NCBI GenBank assembly: GCA_019912905.1
Contig: JAIOHO010000774.1
Coordinates: 1-10,001, forward strand
Reading direction: 5' to 3'
DNA: 10,001 bases
Source of the DNA: Anaerolineae bacterium
Lineage (GTDB): Bacteria; Chloroflexota; Anaerolineae; Aggregatilineales; Phototrophicaceae
Positions 6,596-10,001 of this stretch are shown here, in pieces (the first letter of the stretch is position 1; each line of letters opens with the position of its first letter). The position numbers and the translations under genes are program-made. The notes below the pieces were generated by a model that worked only from the letters and a program-made list of their open reading frames with translations, was not told the DNA's origin and made no database searches.

Positions 6596-7162
6596 ATGAA
6601 CCGGGTGCTCTTCTCACTCAAGCGCGCCTGGGAATGGATCGCAGAACGCCCGCTGCATCAGACCGGGCTGCGCATTTTTGCCCAGGTCGCCCGCCAGATC
6701 AGCGGCGTGCCGGTGCGCCGTTACAGTCAGATTTCGCCGCTGCTGCATATTGGCGGCCAGCATTACCCCCAGGGCCTGCCCGCCCTCCGCGCGCGCGGCA
6801 TCTCGGCAGTGGTCAACCTGCGCAAAGAATTCGACGACGAGGCAGCCGGGGTCGCGCTGGAGCATTACCTGCACCTGCCCGTGATCGACAACACCGCCCC
6901 ATCGCAGGAAGAACTTCAGGCCGGGGTCGATTTTATGACCGAGCAGATCGGAGCGGGCCGGGGCGTCTATGTCCACTGCGGCGTCGGCGTCGGACGCGCG
7001 CCCACGATGGCTGCCGCTTATCTGGTCAGCACCGGTCTGACTCCGAATCAGGCCTGGGCCAGGCTGCGGGCCGTGCGTCCCTTTATCTGGGCGAATGGGC
7101 GGCAGCGGGCGGCGGTCAATCAATTTGCGCAGGGTCAGCAGACATGTTCGCCCACTTCCTGA
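6596..7162 (+). CDS. Dual-specificity/tyrosine-type protein phosphatase
   Basis: 188 residues from ATG 6596, which has GAGGG about 9 nt upstream; the upstream in-frame ATG 6539 lacks such a site and adds an unlikely leader. The cysteine phosphatase signature H-C-x5-R is complete: V-H-C-G-V-G-V-G-R-A-P-T (C128 nucleophile, R134 phosphate binding). D98 in L-P-V-I-D-N-T-A-P is a good candidate for the general acid. Upstream, L-L-H-I-G-G-Q (49-55) and G-I-S-A-V-V-N-L (68-75) fit the first strands of the DSP fold, and the tail helices with A-x-x-x-L-R-A-V-R-P (154-162) match the family's C-terminus. Such enzymes remove phosphate from Tyr, Ser/Thr or non-protein substrates. The N-terminal 45 residues are basic and amphipathic, not a clear signal peptide, so it is probably cytosolic. 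It overlaps the next gene by 19 nt. Confidence 0.9.
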   Translation: MNRVLFSLKRAWEWIAERPLHQTGLRIFAQVARQISGVPVRRYSQISPLLHIGGQHYPQGLPALRARGISAVVNLRKEFDDEAAGVALEHYLHLPVIDNTAPSQEELQAGVDFMTEQIGAGRGVYVHCGVGVGRAPTMAAAYLVSTGLTPNQAWARLRAVRPFIWANGRQRAAVNQFAQGQQTCSPTS

Positions 7163-7797
7163 TCCGTCCGGTCTGGATCGTCGCGGCGCTGCTGGCGGCG
7201 GGCATCAGCCTGATCCGGGCACAACCCTACGACGACGGCGGCATCGCGCAGCTGCTGGTCGGCGGCTGCACCAGCTTACCCTGCTGGCAGGGCATCCGAC
7301 CGGGTCACACCACCGGCCCCGAAGCGCTGGCAATCATGCAGCAGCTCGGACCCGTGCGCGAACTGGGCAGCCGCCTGGACTCCTACTTCGGGCAGATTTT
7401 CTGGCGCTGGTCAGCGGATTCTTCGCGCTTCCTCAATCCACAAACCCGCGAACGCGCTTACGTATGGCTGGAAAATGGCGCGGTCAGAACCATCTATCTG
7501 CCCGGCTTTCAGACGTTTGCCGACGTATCCCTGCTGCTGGGCCGCCCCGAACAGGTCATCATCTACACCGACGCGACCAACTATGCCCGCTATGTCGCCT
7601 ACCTGGGTGTTTATCCCGGACAGACCTACCTGTCCATCCTCCTGACCTGCGACGCCGATGCCGACGATTTATGGAATGCCCCCGCCAACGTCTATATCGG
7701 TGATCAGCCCGACTATGTGAATGTCCGGGCGCGCACCTACGAACGGTCCGAGCTGCGCGGCTGGCTGCCGCCCCGCCTGTGCCAGCGCCGCCGCTGA
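7144..7797 (+). CDS. Secreted hypothetical protein with C-x4-C-W-x-G-I-x-P-G motif
   Basis: ATG 7144 lies inside the end of the phosphatase gene (19-nt overlap), so translation is probably coupled; the frame is open much further upstream, but that part is only the shadow of the phosphatase. A signal peptide covers about residues 1-26 (hydrophobic W-I-V-A-A-L-L-A-A-G, cut after I-R-A). The mature protein begins with G-G-I-A-Q-L-L-V-G-G-C-T-S-L-P-C-W-Q-G-I-R-P-G (C42, C47), a motif that I associate with secreted proteins of unknown function in Chloroflexota, followed by an E-A-L-A-I-M-Q-Q-L helix. Later Cys169 and Cys213 could form a second disulfide. The rest is mixed beta, with Tyr- and Val-rich strands. 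Length is 217 residues. Function unknown; pairing with the phosphatase is seen but unexplained. Confidence 0.78.
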   Translation: MFAHFLIRPVWIVAALLAAGISLIRAQPYDDGGIAQLLVGGCTSLPCWQGIRPGHTTGPEALAIMQQLGPVRELGSRLDSYFGQIFWRWSADSSRFLNPQTRERAYVWLENGAVRTIYLPGFQTFADVSLLLGRPEQVIIYTDATNYARYVAYLGVYPGQTYLSILLTCDADADDLWNAPANVYIGDQPDYVNVRARTYERSELRGWLPPRLCQRRR

Positions 7798-8054
7798 TCG
7801 CCCAATCTCCTTAACACTTCTTTACGCTTCTCAGAACTGCATCGGCCCTCACCGCACGATTCGCCTGTCTCCTGGGTGCCGCTCTACTCGACCTTCCCGC
7901 CTGGCGCTCTACACGATTTTCACATTTCTGAATTAAGCGTCAAAAATTCCCGCAGCCATGTTACATCTTGGAATAATGAGAATAGAATTGATGTAGGAAG
8001 TATGGAAGATGTTTTCTCAATTTTGTAAAGAAACAGACGGCGGAGGCCGACGCG
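7798..8054 (+). other. Intergenic region, pyrimidine-rich then AT-rich
   Basis: The first ~130 nt are rich in C and T on the + strand, with no clear hairpin plus T-run. From about 7930 the sequence turns markedly AT-rich against the GC-rich background, as expected for a promoter. No gene is supported here; the short frame 7721-7936 is a shadow running off the previous gene. Confidence 0.5.
7961..7988 (+). promoter_or_regulatory. Candidate sigma-70 promoter for the TPR/pilin pair
   Basis: TTACAT (7961-7966) and TAGAAT (7983-7988) are separated by 16 nt in the most AT-rich stretch of the window. The leader to ATG 8055 would be about 60 nt and contains the GGAGG ribosome site. Each hexamer has two mismatches or fewer from consensus. 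Confidence 0.45.
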
Positions 8055-8846
8055 ATGACCACACTCAGCGATGTGCACAGCGCGCTAAACCAAGAAAACT
8101 ACCGTTTGGCAGCCGCCGAACTTCAGGAAGTCCTGCGCACGGACCCCAGTGCGGATGCCTGGTATATGGCCGCGGAACTGACCCTGGACCAGGATCGTGA
8201 CCGCGCGATCCGCCATCTGAAGCGCGCCCTGCTGCTCGACCCCCGACACGGCAACTCGCGGACTCTGCTTGGTCAACTTGGCGAAAGCCCGGATTTCACC
8301 ATGTCCGACGTTGCCGAGGAAGTGGCCGATGTCTTCGTCAGCCAGACCAGCCAGACACCGGGTCTGAAACGGCTCCCCCGCCAGCAGCGTCTGCTCGCGG
8401 TTGGCGCGATCACCGCCGTCACGACACTTGTCCTCGTCATCGGCCTGTCGATACTCTTTCGGCCTACTGGCCCCGCCTACATCCCGGCTGAAGGACCCAA
8501 GGCGCAGGCGGTGCAGATCCTGAATGCGGATACGGTCTTCACGCGCTTTACCGGCAGCAGCCTGCAAATGTTCGGCATCGAACGCATTAGCGACTCGACC
8601 ACCCCCGGCAAACAAACACTCAAATTCACGGTCCCGGGTACGGATGGGCTGCCGCAGGCGGTGCAGGTCATCGTGTACAGCAGCATCAGCGATCTCGTGC
8701 GCGATCAGAATACGCAACAGGGCCTGGAGGCCAGTTCCGAAGTGGTCGCCAGCGGCAATGTCGTGATGGCCTACCCGAAAGGTTTACAGGGGATGGTCAT
8801 CGAGAGCCAGTTGGTTCGTCAATTTCAGGTTATCACGGGTGCTTGA
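8055..8846 (+). CDS. TPR-like protein with one TM helix and an extracytoplasmic domain
   Basis: 263 residues from ATG 8055, preceded by GGAGG at 9-10 nt. Residues 3-75 resemble two tetratricopeptide-type helical hairpins: Y-R-L-A-A-A-E-L-Q-E-V-L-R-T-D-P, then A-W-Y-M-A-A-E-L, and D-R-A-I-R-H-L-K-R-A-L-L-L-D-P, the classic TPR ending. An acidic linker (76-105) and basic stop residues (K-R-L-P-R-Q-Q-R) precede one TM helix at about 113-135. With no signal peptide, the TPR part should be cytoplasmic and the C-terminal ~125 residues outside. That outer part is beta-rich and unrecognised, with strands such as L-K-F-T-V-P-G and A-V-Q-V-I-V-Y-S-S. TPR/TM proteins often scaffold envelope machines. 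The pilin fusion starts 41 nt downstream, so a role in its assembly is a reasonable inference. Confidence 0.75.
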   Translation: MTTLSDVHSALNQENYRLAAAELQEVLRTDPSADAWYMAAELTLDQDRDRAIRHLKRALLLDPRHGNSRTLLGQLGESPDFTMSDVAEEVADVFVSQTSQTPGLKRLPRQQRLLAVGAITAVTTLVLVIGLSILFRPTGPAYIPAEGPKAQAVQILNADTVFTRFTGSSLQMFGIERISDSTTPGKQTLKFTVPGTDGLPQAVQVIVYSSISDLVRDQNTQQGLEASSEVVASGNVVMAYPKGLQGMVIESQLVRQFQVITGA

Positions 8847-8848
8847 CA
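8843..8848 (+). promoter_or_regulatory. Perfect -35 hexamer (TTGACA), weak partner
   Basis: TTGACA overlaps the stop codon of the TPR gene. At 17 nt the -10 position reads GGACTT, a poor match, so an internal promoter for the pilin gene is possible but unproven. The base match could be chance, because the TGA stop supplies part of it. Confidence 0.2.
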
Positions 8849-8887
8849 CCCGATCATTTTAGTACGGACTTATCGGAAGGCTTCATT

Positions 8888-10001
8888 ATGATGTTCGCTC
8901 AGCTCTTCAAGAACATCCAGCGTCCGCGAGGACAGGGCTTCGTCGAATACGCCCTGGTGATCTCGCTCGTCGGCATGGTCGCCGTTGGCAGCCTGTCCGC
9001 ACTGGGAACAGGCGTAGGCGGGGTCTATCAGACCGTCGTCTGCGCACTGGGCGAAGGCGGCATGGAATGCGGCTGTGAGTGGGAACGTGTCGTTACCGGC
9101 CCGGCTTACACCTGCACGGGCGGCGTCTTCGCCGTCGAAGCAGGCACGTCCTGCGATCAGACGACCGTGTCGGTCCTGGTCGAGGACCCAGGCGGCTCGG
9201 TGGAAGAAATCGGGATGACCTATGACAGCACCAACAACGTCTGGTCAACCGCAGCCACGGATTCGACCGACATCTGCGGTCGCCTGGAAGGTTCACCGCC
9301 TGCCAAGCTGTTTTTGATTTCTCGCCACGATGACGGCGAAACCGTCAATGCATTCCCCTTCGGCCAGGCCGTCGCTGAAAGTCCTTCGGGCGATGACACC
9401 GGCGGCGATACCGGTGGGGACACTGGCGGTGATACCGGTGGCGATACGGGCGGTGACACGGGCGGCGATACCGGTGGCGACACGGGCGGCGATACCGGCG
9501 GCGATACCGGTGGAGACACGGGCGGCGATACCGGTGGCGACACGGGCGGCGATACCGGCGGTGATACGGGTGGCGATACCGGCGGTGATACGGGTGGCGA
9601 TACCGGCGGTGACACTGGCGGCGATACCGGCGGCGGTGGCGTGATCGAACCCGATCCCAGCCGGACGATTGCCCTGGTTGTCGGCAACACCTCGCTAAAA
9701 ACCAGCGATGCGAAGATCCGCGATGCGATCGTGAGCCTGGGTCATCAGGTGGTGGTCATCGGCCAGAGCCAGCCGCTCAGCGATGTCACCGCAGCGGGCG
9801 CAGCGGCAGTCGTCATCTCCGAATCGGTCGACTCCAACTCGGTCCGCAGTACTTACAAAGGCACGGCCCTGCCGGTCGTGGTCATGGAAGCCTACCTGAT
9901 GGACGATATGGAGATGGGCACGAGTTTTAACTGGTCGTCCACCACGCAGGTGAAAATTGTGGATGCCACGCATCCGATTGCAGCGGGCAATCCAGCCGGA
10001 A
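8888..10001 (+). CDS. Flp/type IVb pilin fused to a Gly-Gly-Asp-Thr repeat and Rossmann-like module, 3' end outside window
   Basis: The frame is open from ATG 8888 to the window edge (371 residues). GGAAGG lies 7 nt upstream. Residues 1-45 match a type IVb prepilin: a short basic leader ending in R-P-R-G, then Q-G-F-V-E-Y-A-L-V-I-S-L-V. Cleavage after G15 would put Glu at +5 (E20) and Tyr at +6, as in Flp pilins, so prepilin peptidase processing and assembly by a Tad-type machine are expected. Residues 48-150 hold six Cys and beta-like strands (T-V-S-V-L-V-E-D-P-G-G-S-V), probably an Ig-like fold. Residues 172-247 are 19 uninterrupted G-G-D-T units. From about 258 an alpha/beta module begins (R-T-I-A-L-V-V-G-N-T-S-L, G-H-Q-V-V-V-I-G, A-A-A-V-V-I-S-E-S-V, L-P-V-V-V-M-E), similar to modules in large secreted proteins. 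Normal Flp pilins are far shorter; this looks like a displayed multidomain protein. Confidence 0.82.
   Translation, partial: MMFAQLFKNIQRPRGQGFVEYALVISLVGMVAVGSLSALGTGVGGVYQTVVCALGEGGMECGCEWERVVTGPAYTCTGGVFAVEAGTSCDQTTVSVLVEDPGGSVEEIGMTYDSTNNVWSTAATDSTDICGRLEGSPPAKLFLISRHDDGETVNAFPFGQAVAESPSGDDTGGDTGGDTGGDTGGDTGGDTGGDTGGDTGGDTGGDTGGDTGGDTGGDTGGDTGGDTGGDTGGDTGGDTGGDTGGDTGGGGVIEPDPSRTIALVVGNTSLKTSDAKIRDAIVSLGHQVVVIGQSQPLSDVTAAGAAAVVISESVDSNSVRSTYKGTALPVVVMEAYLMDDMEMGTSFNWSSTTQVKIVDATHPIAAGNPAG
9401..9628 (+). repeat. 19 tandem 12-bp units encoding Gly-Gly-Asp-Thr
   Basis: The repeat is exact at protein level over 228 bp, preceded by one degenerate unit (G-D-D-T, 9389-9400) and followed by G-G-G-G. 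The bases vary only at third positions (GGC/GGT/GGG/GGA, GAT/GAC, ACC/ACT/ACG). Units 6-8 are identical to units 11-13 (36 bp), and units 14-15 to units 16-17 (24 bp), which shows block duplication as well as point change. As protein it is an acidic flexible linker; the Asp-rich pattern could bind calcium. Confidence 0.95.

Noticed and set aside
6457..7797. 446-residue continuous + frame
   Set aside because: Only the part from 7144 is a real gene. The middle is an Arg- and Ala-rich shadow of the phosphatase, and the first ~45 residues remain unproven.
9401..9628. CRISPR-like array
   Set aside because: Units are 12 bp, contiguous and in frame, with no unique spacers.
9220..9690. Minus frame with Ser-Pro-Pro-Val repeats, resembling a proline-rich surface protein
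   Set aside because: It is the reverse reading of the G-G-D-T array. The + frame is open across it, with pilin motifs upstream and a sensible domain downstream.

Overview
The window looks like chromosomal DNA of a GC-rich, environmental Chloroflexota bacterium, probably of the Anaerolineae. This is an inference from the gene style: a secreted SH3-like repeat protein with N-W-W motifs, a secreted protein with a P-C-W-x-G-I-x-P-G motif, a Uma2-type nuclease, a RAYT transposase, and a Flp-type pilin of the G-Q-G-x-V-E-Y-A-L class. No rRNA, tRNA or CRISPR array was seen. Coding density is high.

Layout. On the minus strand, positions 1-1290 hold a two-gene unit: a small unknown protein of 77 residues, then a membrane-anchored metallophosphoesterase that starts at GTG 1052 and runs off the left edge. 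The + strand from 1543 holds a two-TM unknown protein, a secreted protein with three SH3-like repeats (2246-3169), a Uma2 family nuclease (3188-3718), a REP-associated tyrosine transposase (3764-4309) with one REP-like palindrome inside it and a second just past its stop, a small STAS-like protein (4363-4752), and a Wzx/MATE-type polysaccharide flippase (4796-6304). A 291-nt leader or intergenic stretch follows. Next come a dual-specificity-type phosphatase (6596-7162) and an overlapping secreted cysteine-containing protein (7144-7797). After an AT-richer promoter region come a TPR-like protein with one TM segment (8055-8846) and a large pilin fusion (8888 to beyond 10001).

The most notable gene is the last one, which is open to the right edge of the window. 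It has a Flp/type IVb prepilin N-terminus, a cysteine-containing probably beta-rich region, exactly 19 tandem Gly-Gly-Asp-Thr units, and then a Rossmann-like alpha/beta module. Ordinary Flp pilins are well under 100 residues, so this looks like a pilus-assembled or pseudopilus-anchored display protein. The TPR/TM protein 41 nt upstream is a candidate partner.

The second point of interest is the RAYT transposase. Its two 27-bp REP-like copies are inverted relative to each other and differ by a paired change that keeps the hairpin intact. One copy is translated in frame as part of the transposase. The other observations are smaller: a metallophosphoesterase that lacks the usual G-N-H motif, and TACAAT-type -10 boxes shared by several genes.
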